A DNA stretch of 42,838 nucleotides from a virus: positions 1 to 42,838 of IMG/VR virus record IMGVR_UViG_3300021420_000069. One strand, 5' to 3'. Both the position numbers and the translations under genes were made by a program. A model generated the notes under the pieces. The model saw only the letters and a list, made by a program, of their open reading frames with translations, searched no databases and was not told where the DNA came from. Shown here piece by piece: positions 33,050 through 39,113 of this stretch (positions within the stretch are counted from its first letter, which is position 1; the number at the start of each line of letters is the position of its first letter).

Positions 33050-33250
33050 GTGACAAACATCGACCGCTCAAGAGTCCGCTGGAAGACGAGGCGCAAGGTC
33101 AAGATGCCTCCGGGTCAACGCTGCGAGGATTGCGGTGCCCCTCCTCCCCTCCAGCGGCACCACACCAACTACGAGAAACCTCGCGAGATTGTCTGGCTCT
33201 GCCCCTGCTGCCACATCAAGAGGCACGGCGGGTCATTCCGCAACTCGTAA
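33050..33250 (+). CDS. Small HNH-like / zinc protein
   Basis: The 66-residue product has CEDCGAPPPLQRHHTNYEKP...WLCPCCHIKRHGG: two CxxC pairs around HH and a terminal CHxxxH, a compact HNH-type signature. It may be a nuclease or a zinc-binding DNA-interacting protein. The start is GTG 33050, eight nt after a -10 box and without a Shine-Dalgarno site, consistent with a leaderless message. First gene of the rightward arm. Confidence 0.7.
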   Translation: MTNIDRSRVRWKTRRKVKMPPGQRCEDCGAPPPLQRHHTNYEKPREIVWLCPCCHIKRHGGSFRNS

Positions 33251-33306
33251 CATCGTGTAACATGCCTTGTAACTGTTACAGTAACTTACTTGTAACATAA
33301 GGGGGA

Positions 33307-33335
33307 TTGACAGCCGGACAAGCCCGTGATAAACT
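33307..33335 (+). promoter_or_regulatory. Early promoter, rightward
   Basis: TTGACA, 17-nt spacer ending TGA and TAAACT. The expected start near 33342 precedes the gene at 33374, which has its own AGGAGG site. Confidence 0.6.
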
Positions 33336-33373
33336 GGGGCTGCAGTTGAGAGACAGGCAACAAGGAGGCCGAC

Positions 33374-33718
33374 ATGGCGACCAAGAAAGAACGGCAGGCA
33401 AGAATCAGCGCAGCGGCAGCGGGGGTCCAGAAGGCGCACAAAGAACTGGCGAGAGCGGGGGCAGAGCTTCTCCTCGCCATCGGGGCCACGGAAGACGAAA
33501 TCGAGGCCGCAGCCGAGATGTTGGCCGACTGCCTCAACGACGAACCGGCCATCCGGACGCACGATGGGTTGAGTCACTGGGGCGCGATGCTGGCGCAGCA
33601 AGTTCTCGACGACCGCGAGTACGCGGAAGAGGAACGCTTGGAGGCCGAGGAAGTCCAGCAGGCCAAGGAGCGCCAAGCCCACAGCCAGACGCCCGTGCCC
33701 GACAACGACAACAGCTAG
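33374..33718 (+). CDS. Early helical acidic protein
   Basis: The 114-residue product has an AAGGAGG ribosome site. It is Ala/Glu-rich and almost all helical, with a basic start (ATKKERQAR) and an acidic C-half ending in PVPDNDNS. No motif recognised. It is the first gene after a strong promoter, a place where phages keep host-takeover or anti-defence proteins, but nothing in the sequence shows this. Confidence 0.7.
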   Translation: MATKKERQARISAAAAGVQKAHKELARAGAELLLAIGATEDEIEAAAEMLADCLNDEPAIRTHDGLSHWGAMLAQQVLDDREYAEEERLEAEEVQQAKERQAHSQTPVPDNDNS

Positions 33719-33724
33719 GCCGAA

Positions 33725-33769
33725 ACGCCCCTCGGGGCGTCCCACCGTGAGGCGGTGGCCGATGAGGCC
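33725..33769 (+). other. Tandem hairpins after the early gene
   Basis: Three consecutive potential hairpins lie in the spacer: a 6-bp stem with CTCG loop (33725-33740), a 6-bp stem (33742-33758), and GGCC/GGCC (33757-33769). They could slow or partly end transcription or protect the mRNA. No U-run follows. Confidence 0.5.
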
Positions 33770-33795
33770 AAAGACAGAAGACGAAGGAGCCAGTC

Positions 33796-34044
33796 ATGAC
33801 GAACAAGGAACGCAAGGCCAACAACGAGAGCAAGCGGGTCAACCCCTGCCTGTGCGGGTGCGGGGAGAAGTGCCTCAAGCATTTCAAGCAGGGACACGAC
33901 CAAAGAGTGAGGGGCATCCTCCTCCGGGCGGCAGAGGAAGGCGGGGCGATTCCTAAGCTGCTGGCCAAAGCCATCGCAGCCGGGGTCATTATCCCCAAGA
34001 CCAAGCTGCAGGAAGCCAACCAGCCGGTTCTGCAGGACGCGTAG
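33796..34044 (+). CDS. Small CGCG-GHD motif protein (paralogue 1)
   Basis: The 82-residue product contains NPCLCGCGEKCLKHFKQGHD followed by a helical region. The C-x-C-G-C-G-x-K...F-x-x-G-H-D motif recurs in the protein at 35476-36147. The cysteines and the GHD His could bind a metal. Such mini motifs are seen in many phage and actinobacterial small proteins, without known function. The site AGGAG precedes ATG 33796. Confidence 0.72.
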   Translation: MTNKERKANNESKRVNPCLCGCGEKCLKHFKQGHDQRVRGILLRAAEEGGAIPKLLAKAIAAGVIIPKTKLQEANQPVLQDA

Positions 34045-34087
34045 CCGGGGTGAGTGACGAGGGCGTGAGAATCCGCAACACGCCCCC
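34045..34087 (+). other. Two-tier hairpin spacer
   Basis: Within the spacer GGGCGTG and CACGCCC form a 7-bp stem, enclosed by CCGGGG and a matching C/G-rich arm at its right end. It follows the preceding stop codon directly. A terminator-like or mRNA-stabilising role is possible. Confidence 0.45.
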
Positions 34088-34099
34088 GGTAAACCGCAA

Positions 34100-34119
34100 G
34101 CGGGGTCACAAGCCCTCGC
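34100..34119 (+). promoter_or_regulatory. TCACAAGC-loop hairpin, copy 1
   Basis: A 6-bp stem (one G-U pair) holds an 8-nt loop TCACAAGC. It ends 16 nt before the ATG at 34136, just ahead of the ribosome site. Two further copies with different stem sequences but the same loop occur at 34409 and 34930. Confidence 0.6.
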
Positions 34120-34135
34120 AGAAAAGAGGAAGCAC

Positions 34136-34378
34136 ATGGCGACGCTAGCAAACGGCACGATTCGGCAGACGATAGACAAGCAGGCAGGACACGGTCCGTA
34201 CCTGTGGGCAGTAGTCTGGCACAACAAGCGCTGGATGGACGCGGGCATCACGGACACCATCGAAGTCTCCGTGTTCTCGTTCTGGGACGACGCGGTCGAG
34301 ATGCGCGATAGGCTCCAAGCGAACGGCCACGTAGCGCAAATCGACCTAGCAACCGACAACACACGCAAGGCAGAGTGA
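34136..34378 (+). CDS. Small early protein
   Basis: The 80-residue product has an AAGAGGAA ribosome site. It is an alpha/beta sequence with YLWAVVWHNKRWMDAGI and VSVFSFWDDAVEMRDRLQANGHVAQIDL. No family was recognised. It is flanked upstream and downstream by hairpin spacers. Confidence 0.7.
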   Translation: MATLANGTIRQTIDKQAGHGPYLWAVVWHNKRWMDAGITDTIEVSVFSFWDDAVEMRDRLQANGHVAQIDLATDNTRKAE

Positions 34379-34397
34379 CCGCCCATTCTCGGGGCGG
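34379..34397 (+). other. GC-rich hairpin after stop codon
   Basis: CCGCCC and GGGCGG form a 6-bp stem with a 7-nt loop immediately after the preceding stop. Similar hairpins follow other early genes at 33725, 34045 and 34899. Confidence 0.5.
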
Positions 34398-34408
34398 GTA
34401 ATGCCACA

Positions 34409-34428
34409 GGCCGGTCACAAGTCCGGCC
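34409..34428 (+). promoter_or_regulatory. TCACAAGT-loop hairpin, copy 2
   Basis: GGCCGG/CCGGCC form a perfect 6-bp stem around the loop TCACAAGT. It ends 17 nt before the ATG at 34446, the same spacing as copy 1. Confidence 0.62.
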
Positions 34429-34445
34429 AGAAAAGGACGGGGTGA

Positions 34446-34685
34446 ATGGCTACGAAGAGGGAGAAGGCGAAGATACACAACGCGATGCGCTTAGCCGTGC
34501 TGGAGCGCCTCACGGAGGAGTCCCGCACTGACCACCGCATGACGCACATCGAGTTGGCACACGACCTGAACATGGGCGCAGGCCAAGCGCTGGCGCTACT
34601 TCGCGAACTGGAGGCATCCGGCGACGTGTTGTACGACGGGTTCCATTGGGTCAGTCTAACCATGATCAGTCTGGTGCTCCCGTGA
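34446..34685 (+). CDS. Small winged-helix-like protein
   Basis: The 79-residue product has a basic N-terminus and a helix-turn-helix-like order: AVLERLTEES, MTHIELAHDLNMGAGQALALLRELEASGDV, then a strand YDGFHWVSL. This is the layout of a small winged helix and suggests DNA binding. The stop overlaps the next start (GTGA). Confidence 0.65.
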   Translation: MATKREKAKIHNAMRLAVLERLTEESRTDHRMTHIELAHDLNMGAGQALALLRELEASGDVLYDGFHWVSLTMISLVLP

Positions 34686-34909
34686 GCACCCGCAAACTCA
34701 CCCGGGAGGAGGACAAGGCACTGTGGGTGGAGACTAGACTCCTTGCTTCTCCCGGTCTGACCATCAACCAGACGTTTGCCAGACGGCGCAAGCTGGAACT
34801 GGCCTACGAGCGGTTAGTGAGGCACGAACTCCCCCAAGTCTGTCACTGGGGGACCAGACTGTCCAGCCTAGCAAACGAGTTGTTCTATCGCGGAGTGGGA
34901 CGCCCATAA
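34682..34909 (+). CDS. Small early protein
   Basis: The 75-residue product starts at GTG 34682, which overlaps the preceding stop. It is basic and helical (STRKLTREEDKALWVETRLL, ARRRKLELAYERLVRHE). A hairpin overlaps its stop codon. No family recognised. Confidence 0.6.
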   Translation: MSTRKLTREEDKALWVETRLLASPGLTINQTFARRRKLELAYERLVRHELPQVCHWGTRLSSLANELFYRGVGRP

Positions 34910-34918
34910 GCGGGCGTC
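34899..34918 (+). terminator. Terminator-like hairpin
   Basis: GACGCCC and GGGCGTC form a 7-bp stem with a 6-nt loop over the stop codon of the preceding gene, followed by TT only. It is a weak intrinsic terminator or an mRNA-end hairpin. Confidence 0.4.
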
Positions 34919-34929
34919 TTAACGCGGCA

Positions 34930-34949
34930 GTCCGGTCACAAGCCCGGGC
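34930..34949 (+). promoter_or_regulatory. TCACAAGC-loop hairpin, copy 3
   Basis: A 6-bp stem (one G-U pair) around the loop TCACAAGC. Unlike copies 1 and 2 no gene starts 16-17 nt downstream. The same bases can instead pair with 35010-35029. Confidence 0.55.
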
Positions 34950-35029
34950 GATGAGGATGCAACTAGCCTCGGTCAAGTGCGTACGCTAGTTCAACCCTGT
35001 AACGCACCGTCGCTCGGGCTTGTGGCCGG
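34932..35029 (+). ncRNA. Structured RNA element with 20-22 bp stem and pseudoknot-like interior
   Basis: Bases 34932-34951 pair with 35010-35029 in a continuous 20-bp stem including two G-U pairs, extendable by two pairs. Inside, 34961-34967 pairs with 34985-34991 (7 bp), and 34977-34984 pairs with 34999-35007 (8 bp, one bulge). These two interleave, as in an H-type pseudoknot, or are alternatives. The outer stem competes with the copy 3 TCACAAG hairpin. A very short frame (ATG 34957, 10 codons, stop overlapping the second helix) could be a leader peptide. It precedes the gene at 35058. Its function is unknown. Confidence 0.5.
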
Positions 35030-35057
35030 TCTAATCCAACCGCGTAGGAGCCTAGTC

Positions 35058-35294
35058 ATGGCAAAGTCAGCAGCGAAGTCCGCCCCCGCCGAAGAGGCAG
35101 CGGGCGTAACGTTCACCATCACGGCCACTCAGGACCGCGTGACCAAGAATGCGGTCCGGTTTGCCGAGGACGTGCCCGAAGGCGTTCAGCCCGACGCGTA
35201 CGTCGCGAAGGTCGGCCAAATCTACATCCAGAAGAGCGCACTGGGTGGAGCGCCAAAGCGCATCGAACTCACACTAACGGTGATGCCCGAGTGA
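35058..35294 (+). CDS. Small early protein
   Basis: The 78-residue product has a TAGGAG site before ATG 35058. After a Lys/Ala-rich start it has beta-rich sequence (VTFTITATQDRVTKNAVRFAEDV, VGQIYIQKSAL, RIELTLTVMPE), a style common among small phage proteins. Function unknown. Its stop overlaps the next GTG. Confidence 0.7.
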   Translation: MAKSAAKSAPAEEAAGVTFTITATQDRVTKNAVRFAEDVPEGVQPDAYVAKVGQIYIQKSALGGAPKRIELTLTVMPE

Positions 35295-35476
35295 GCAAGA
35301 TGCCCCTAAGGAGGAAGGCCCTGTGGAGGGTCTTCCTCCTCTCCTGCCTGCTCACGACCCTCTTCATTGCCATCGCGCTGTGGCTCGGGGGCTGCGACGA
35401 CAGGACAGATTCACACCGCCCGCACTGTGACATGCTGTACGAGCGCGGCCACGCCCAGCCGTGTAGGAGGTTCTGA
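35291..35476 (+). CDS. Small membrane protein
   Basis: The 61-residue product starts at GTG 35291 (GTGA overlap). It has a basic N-terminus, one membrane helix (VFLLSCLLTTLFIAIALWLGG) followed by CDD and a Cys/His-containing tail. The C at the end of the helix is not a clear lipobox. Function unknown; an early membrane protein could act in superinfection exclusion, but this is only a guess from class. Confidence 0.6.
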   Translation: MSKMPLRRKALWRVFLLSCLLTTLFIAIALWLGGCDDRTDSHRPHCDMLYERGHAQPCRRF

Positions 35477-36147
35477 TGTCCCAGCCCTTCTTCGTAGCGC
35501 CCAGTTCGTCCAACCCATTGACTTGGGGCGACAACTGTGCTATAATTGACGGTGTGAGGGAAGTACCCTTACGGGTGCTGGCCCCGGGGCAACGGTTTGC
35601 ACTGGTCCTCAGTGCAACGACACCAGAACCCCACAAACGCGTTAACGGGACAGTAGTTCGCCAGACGGCCTGCAGCATCGTGGTCGATCTTGACGAGGGC
35701 CAAGGGCGGGGCGGGTTCTCCTTTACCAGCCCGGATGGGGAGCTTATCACCATCGGCGGGGGCGGGAATCGGCGGACCACGTGGTCGCCCGACACAGCAG
35801 TTCTAATCTTACCGAAAGAGGGGGAAAGCAAAATGGCACAAGAACGAGTAGCAGTATTACCGATCGGCAGGAAGTCTGTCCCTGCCCCGGGCAAGAAGAC
35901 GGTCGCGAAGGCGTCCAACGCCACGAAGGCCGTCACCAAACAACCCAAGACTCTGAATCCGTGCGGATGTGGGTGCGGGGACAAGGTCGCGGGACGCTTC
36001 CGGCAGGGGCACGACTCCAAGTTCTACTCGATGCTCAAGAAGGTCATCAAGGGCGAGTTGGGCTTCGACAAGCTGCCCCGGCTGGTGCAGAACACGGTGG
36101 GAAACGTCGCGGGGGCGAAGAAGCTAGTCGCCGCTCACGGGGGCTAG
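35476..36147 (+). CDS. Two-part protein with SH3-like part and CGCG-GHD motif (paralogue 2)
   Basis: The ATG at 35476 overlaps the previous stop (TGATG) and has an AGGAGG site, giving 223 residues. The first part is beta-barrel-like (VLAPGQRFALVL, RVNGTVVRQTACSIVVDLD, TWSPDTAVLIL). The second carries NPCGCGCGDKVAGRFRQGHD and helices, the same module as the protein at 33796. A consensus promoter lies inside the 5' end (35518-35546). An internal GTG at 35554 could be a leaderless start, and ATG 35833 with a GGGGGAAAG site could start the C-terminal module alone. Confidence 0.7.
   Translation: MSQPFFVAPSSSNPLTWGDNCAIIDGVREVPLRVLAPGQRFALVLSATTPEPHKRVNGTVVRQTACSIVVDLDEGQGRGGFSFTSPDGELITIGGGGNRRTTWSPDTAVLILPKEGESKMAQERVAVLPIGRKSVPAPGKKTVAKASNATKAVTKQPKTLNPCGCGCGDKVAGRFRQGHDSKFYSMLKKVIKGELGFDKLPRLVQNTVGNVAGAKKLVAAHGG
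35518..35546 (+). promoter_or_regulatory. Strong consensus promoter inside a gene
   Basis: TTGACT, a 17-nt spacer ending TGC, and a perfect TATAAT. It is the closest match to the sigma70 consensus in the window. The expected start is at about 35553, next to an in-frame GTG at 35554. Confidence 0.65.
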
Positions 36148-36423
36148 CAAGTCGGAGTCTACAGGGGGAGCAGTCGGACGCCTCGGAGGGGTAACCTTCC
36201 GGGGCGTTTCCGTGTAGGGGAAGGCCCGGATGACCGTCTCGATGGGAATATCCAAGGCCCGGGCGATCTTGGACGCGGTGTCGAGGGTCAGCCTGCGCCT
36301 CCCATTAACGATGCGGGAGACGTGCTCCACCAGTATGCCCGTCCGGGCAGAGAGTTCGCACAACGTCATGCCGGGGGCCAGATTCGTCAGCCTGCGGGGC
36401 GTCTTGTTGTTGCGGTGCCTCAT
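36124..36423 (-). CDS. XRE-family transcriptional repressor
   Basis: The 99-residue product is a helix-turn-helix protein: MTLCELSARTGILVEHVSRIVNGRRRLTLDTASKIARALDIPIETVI matches the XRE/lambda-repressor-like five-helix fold. A Pro-rich C-terminal tail follows and no peptidase or dimer domain is present, as in Cro-like or HigA-like proteins. It is the only leftward gene in the early arm and is divergent from the promoter at 36480. Its start at 36423 lies 7 nt after a -10 box and has no Shine-Dalgarno site, as for lambda cI from PRM. Confidence 0.82.
   Translation of the reverse strand: MRHRNNKTPRRLTNLAPGMTLCELSARTGILVEHVSRIVNGRRRLTLDTASKIARALDIPIETVIRAFPYTETPRKVTPPRRPTAPPVDSDLLAPVSGD
36178..36207 (+). 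terminator. Strong hairpin with GTAA tetraloop
   Basis: Bases 36178-36190 and 36195-36207 form a continuous 13-bp stem (two G-U pairs) closed by a GNRA-type GTAA loop, followed by TTC. It lies 30 nt after the stop of the rightward gene ending at 36147 and inside the 3' coding part of the leftward repressor. It could end early transcripts before they run against the repressor gene. Confidence 0.55.
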
Positions 36424-36429
36424 GTACCC

Positions 36430-36459
36430 ATTAAAACACAGGGATCGTCTGTCTGGCAA
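36430..36459 (-). promoter_or_regulatory. Repressor promoter, leftward
   Basis: On the minus strand TTGCCA (36459-36454), an 18-nt spacer and TTTAAT (36435-36430). The expected start coincides with the repressor ATG at 36423. Confidence 0.5.
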
Positions 36460-36479
36460 CCCCCACAACTCTGTCCTAT

Positions 36480-36509
36480 TTGACACGCTGGTAAAGCGTA
36501 TGGTACGAT
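36480..36509 (+). promoter_or_regulatory. Early promoter, rightward, divergent from the repressor
   Basis: TTGACA, an 18-nt spacer ending TATGG, and TACGAT. It lies within the roughly 190-bp control region between the repressor and the 36616 gene. The region probably holds the operator; I could not define an inverted repeat. Confidence 0.6.
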
Positions 36510-36615
36510 GGGTGTGCACTAGGGGGTGCGACACAAAAGAAAGAAAAAATCTGTAGACCCGGTGGACCGGGTAGACCGGTAGACCGGTAAAAGTAGGAGC
36601 CAGAGGAGCGACCCA

Positions 36616-37188
36616 GTGGGACGAGACGAGAACGGCAAGTTCAAGCACGACCAGCGGCACGACTCCACACCGTACAGGCCGTCGCTGCCGGGGGACGAAC
36701 GGAACCAGATAGTTTGGTCAGCAAAACTTTCCCCATCCGAGGACAGGAAGCTAACGATACTGTTCGACCAGCACCGGCGATTATTCGGGTGGCAGACGCG
36801 GTCCGACATGCTGCGGGACATTCTCAACATGGGGTCAAAGTCTGTGATGGCGGATATACCGAACCCACACCCAACACTAATAGACCTACAGAACGAGCAG
36901 GACGAGTTGGCGCAGATGACGGGGCTGGCAGACCGGCACATCAGGCTGTCGCGGCAGGTGGACCAGACTGAGGAGGCGCTGAGAGTCTGCCAGATGAGCG
37001 AGGACGGGGCGGGCATGATAGAGATACTGGACAGGTGGCGGACCGTGACAGAGAACGTGATGGACCGCACGATACGCGAAAAGCGAAGGAAAATCTTCAA
37101 GCAGCGCTGGGAGGGACCACTGAAACTGTTGATGCAGGGCCGGATGGTGAGCCTCAAACCTCGCGACCAAGTTCCGGACGAGGATTGA
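36616..37188 (+). CDS. Hypothetical early protein
   Basis: The 190-residue product starts at GTG 36616 after an AGAGGAG-like site. An N-terminal basic stretch is followed by WSAKLSPSEDRKLTILFDQHRRLFGWQTRSDMLRDILNMG, which could be a ribbon-helix-helix or other small DNA-binding fold. The rest is helical and charged, perhaps a coiled coil. It is the first gene controlled by the promoter facing the repressor. Confidence 0.65.
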   Translation: MGRDENGKFKHDQRHDSTPYRPSLPGDERNQIVWSAKLSPSEDRKLTILFDQHRRLFGWQTRSDMLRDILNMGSKSVMADIPNPHPTLIDLQNEQDELAQMTGLADRHIRLSRQVDQTEEALRVCQMSEDGAGMIEILDRWRTVTENVMDRTIREKRRKIFKQRWEGPLKLLMQGRMVSLKPRDQVPDED

Positions 37189-37214
37189 CACACCGACAAT
37201 GGGCGTGGTACTCT
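37185..37214 (+). promoter_or_regulatory. Promoter for the helicase gene
   Basis: TTGACA (overlapping the end of the preceding gene), an 18-nt spacer ending GGGCGTGG, and TACTCT. The spacer and -10 are nearly the same as at 39102 (GACAATGGGYGTGG shared). Confidence 0.55.
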
Positions 37215-37236
37215 AGAGACTGGGGCATCGTGGCGA

Positions 37237-38859
37237 GTGGCTAATCTTCCAGAACCAAATTTGATAGGACTCCCCGAGAAGTACACGGCGTGGAGGACCG
37301 GCCAAGACCGGGCGGTCCTGCGCCTGCTGGAGACGGACAAGCGGTTCATAGTGCTGGGCATGCCGACCGGCTCCGGAAAAAGCCTGACGTACATGGCGGG
37401 GGGAGTGCTGGACGAGGATGCCCCGGCCCTGTATCTCACCAGCACCAAGGGGTTGCAGAACCAGCTTATATCGGATTTTGGGTCAATCGGACTCGCGGAT
37501 GTACGGGGCATGAATAACTACGCGTGCCTTGAGATGGCAGACGGACAAGGAGGATTGTATGGAACCACTAAACGAGCAATTAGTTGTGACGAAGGTCCAT
37601 GTCTCGCAGGCTGGAAGTGTGATAAGGCTGACGGTGGATGCACGTATTTCGATGCCCAGCGGAAAGCCAAGCGATCTCATCTCACTGTCACAAATTACGC
37701 CTATTGGATGGCGGTCCGCAATTCTGAGTCCGGAGGAGACGGCGGGGTACTTGGGCGACGAGGGCGTCTCGTCCTTGATGAGGCTCACGCTGCGTTTGAT
37801 GAGCTTGCTGACCACCTTGCCATCGAGATCGGACACTGGGAAATCGAGTCCATCCTCGGAGGGGAGTGGCCAGAAGGGGGATTCGACGAGTGGAAGAAGT
37901 GGGCACGGGGAGCGGCCCAGTCGGTCGGAGCTAAAGTCGAAACCCTCTCCTCGGAGATAAAGCTCGGGATAAGGGGGAACAAAGCCGCCTTGTCGCACCT
38001 AAGGGAGCTACGGGACCTGCTAAGACGGCTGCAGGCCATAGGGACGGCCAAGGGCCAGTGGGTGTGGGAAGAATCCCGGGACAGACGCGGGAGGCGGGTG
38101 ATGCGTCTGGACCCGGTCTGGCCCGGAGATTACGCCGAGGACGTGCTATTCCGGAAGGTGCCCAAGATAGTGCTGACGAGCGCGACCATACGGCCAAAGA
38201 CGCTGGAACTGTTGGGGATAAAGAAGGAGGAATATGAATTTGAAGAACATACCAGTACGTTTCCGGTGGCGAACCGCCAATTGCACTGGATACCCACAGT
38301 GCGAGTTCGCCATGACATGGACCCGGGCCACGCTCGACTGTGGGTGGCGAAAATTGACGCAATACTTCGGGCGCGGGGTGAACGTAAGGGCATCATTCAT
38401 ACTGTTTCGTACAGTCGTCGCGATTACATTCTTAGGTACTCGGAGTTTCGTAGCCGCCTCCTTACTCACGACTCGGGAGGAATGCAAGATTGCGTGTCTA
38501 AGTTTCGAGATTCTGGACCCGGCACGGTGCTGGTCTCACCCTCTGTCTCTACAGGATTCGATTTTCCCGGAGGAGACTGTCGATTTCAGATTATCGGGAA
38601 GGTCCCCTTCCCGGACACCCGGAGCAAGGTACTGCAGGCCCGGTCGGAACGCGACCCGGAATTCTTCGCGTACGTAGCAATGCAGGCGGTGGTCCAGATG
38701 TGTGGGCGGGGGATAAGGTCTGCGGACGACTGGTGCGAGAACTTCGTCTTGGACGATAACTGGCAATGGTTCTTCAACAAGTATAAGAAATTCGCGCCGA
38801 AATGGTTCGTAGAGGCGTGCAAGCGGTCCGACCTAGTGCCGCCGCCGAGGGTATTATGA
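37237..38859 (+). CDS. DinG/XPD-like superfamily 2 helicase
   Basis: The 540-residue product has Walker A GMPTGSGKS (residues 41-49), DEAH (181-184), LTSATI, SPSVSTGFDFPGG and QMCGRGIRS as motif VI. Cysteines C97, C117, C122, C128 and C135 between motifs I and II could bind a 4Fe-4S cluster, as in DinG and XPD. Such helicases unwind 5'-3' and resolve R-loops and forks. It is most likely the replicative or recombination helicase of the phage. Two internal segments use AT-rich synonymous codons. Start is taken as GTG 37237; no strong ribosome site. Confidence 0.88.
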   Translation: MANLPEPNLIGLPEKYTAWRTGQDRAVLRLLETDKRFIVLGMPTGSGKSLTYMAGGVLDEDAPALYLTSTKGLQNQLISDFGSIGLADVRGMNNYACLEMADGQGGLYGTTKRAISCDEGPCLAGWKCDKADGGCTYFDAQRKAKRSHLTVTNYAYWMAVRNSESGGDGGVLGRRGRLVLDEAHAAFDELADHLAIEIGHWEIESILGGEWPEGGFDEWKKWARGAAQSVGAKVETLSSEIKLGIRGNKAALSHLRELRDLLRRLQAIGTAKGQWVWEESRDRRGRRVMRLDPVWPGDYAEDVLFRKVPKIVLTSATIRPKTLELLGIKKEEYEFEEHTSTFPVANRQLHWIPTVRVRHDMDPGHARLWVAKIDAILRARGERKGIIHTVSYSRRDYILRYSEFRSRLLTHDSGGMQDCVSKFRDSGPGTVLVSPSVSTGFDFPGGDCRFQIIGKVPFPDTRSKVLQARSERDPEFFAYVAMQAVVQMCGRGIRSADDWCENFVLDDNWQWFFNKYKKFAPKWFVEACKRSDLVPPPRVL

Positions 38860-39113
38860 CAGGCGAGGAAAATAGAAAGTTGACTTTCGAGGCTAATCGG
38901 AAAGCCATCAGCTTCTGCACCGGTTACCTCGCGGGCCGCCCCGATGCGCAAGCCAGACTCATCAGTAGCCTAGCCTTCGAAATGTTCAAGTATGACACGG
39001 ACGGGCTTGTCCGTCTAAAGTATGAAGGTAGTCTACTAGAACTAACAGCGCACTTGACGGCTGCGGAGGCGATGTTCGAAGAGGCTAGAGTCCGAGAGGG
39101 ATTGACGCCTTGA
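38856..39113 (+). CDS. Small hypothetical protein
   Basis: The 85-residue product starts at ATG 38856, overlapping the helicase stop (ATGA). It is helical with mixed charge (TGEENRKLTFEANRKAISFC, LISSLAFEMFKYD, LTAHLTAAEAMFEEAR). No motif recognised. The promoter at 39102 overlaps its end. Confidence 0.65.
   Translation: MTGEENRKLTFEANRKAISFCTGYLAGRPDAQARLISSLAFEMFKYDTDGLVRLKYEGSLLELTAHLTAAEAMFEEARVREGLTP

Noticed and set aside
33747-33956. Open frame overlapping the CGCG-GHD gene in another frame
   Set aside because: Low-complexity Arg/Gly/Pro sequence typical of alternative frames in GC-rich DNA; the 33796 frame has a motif, a ribosome site and sensible composition.
34985-35000. TTCAACC stretch resembling a tRNA T-loop
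   Set aside because: The flanking bases do not form a T-stem and no acceptor or anticodon arms fit; the bases belong to the interleaved helices described.
36424-36500. Operator half-sites (repeats of GTCTGTC and TGGTA)
   Set aside because: Only short direct repeats; no convincing dyad symmetry could be fixed by eye.
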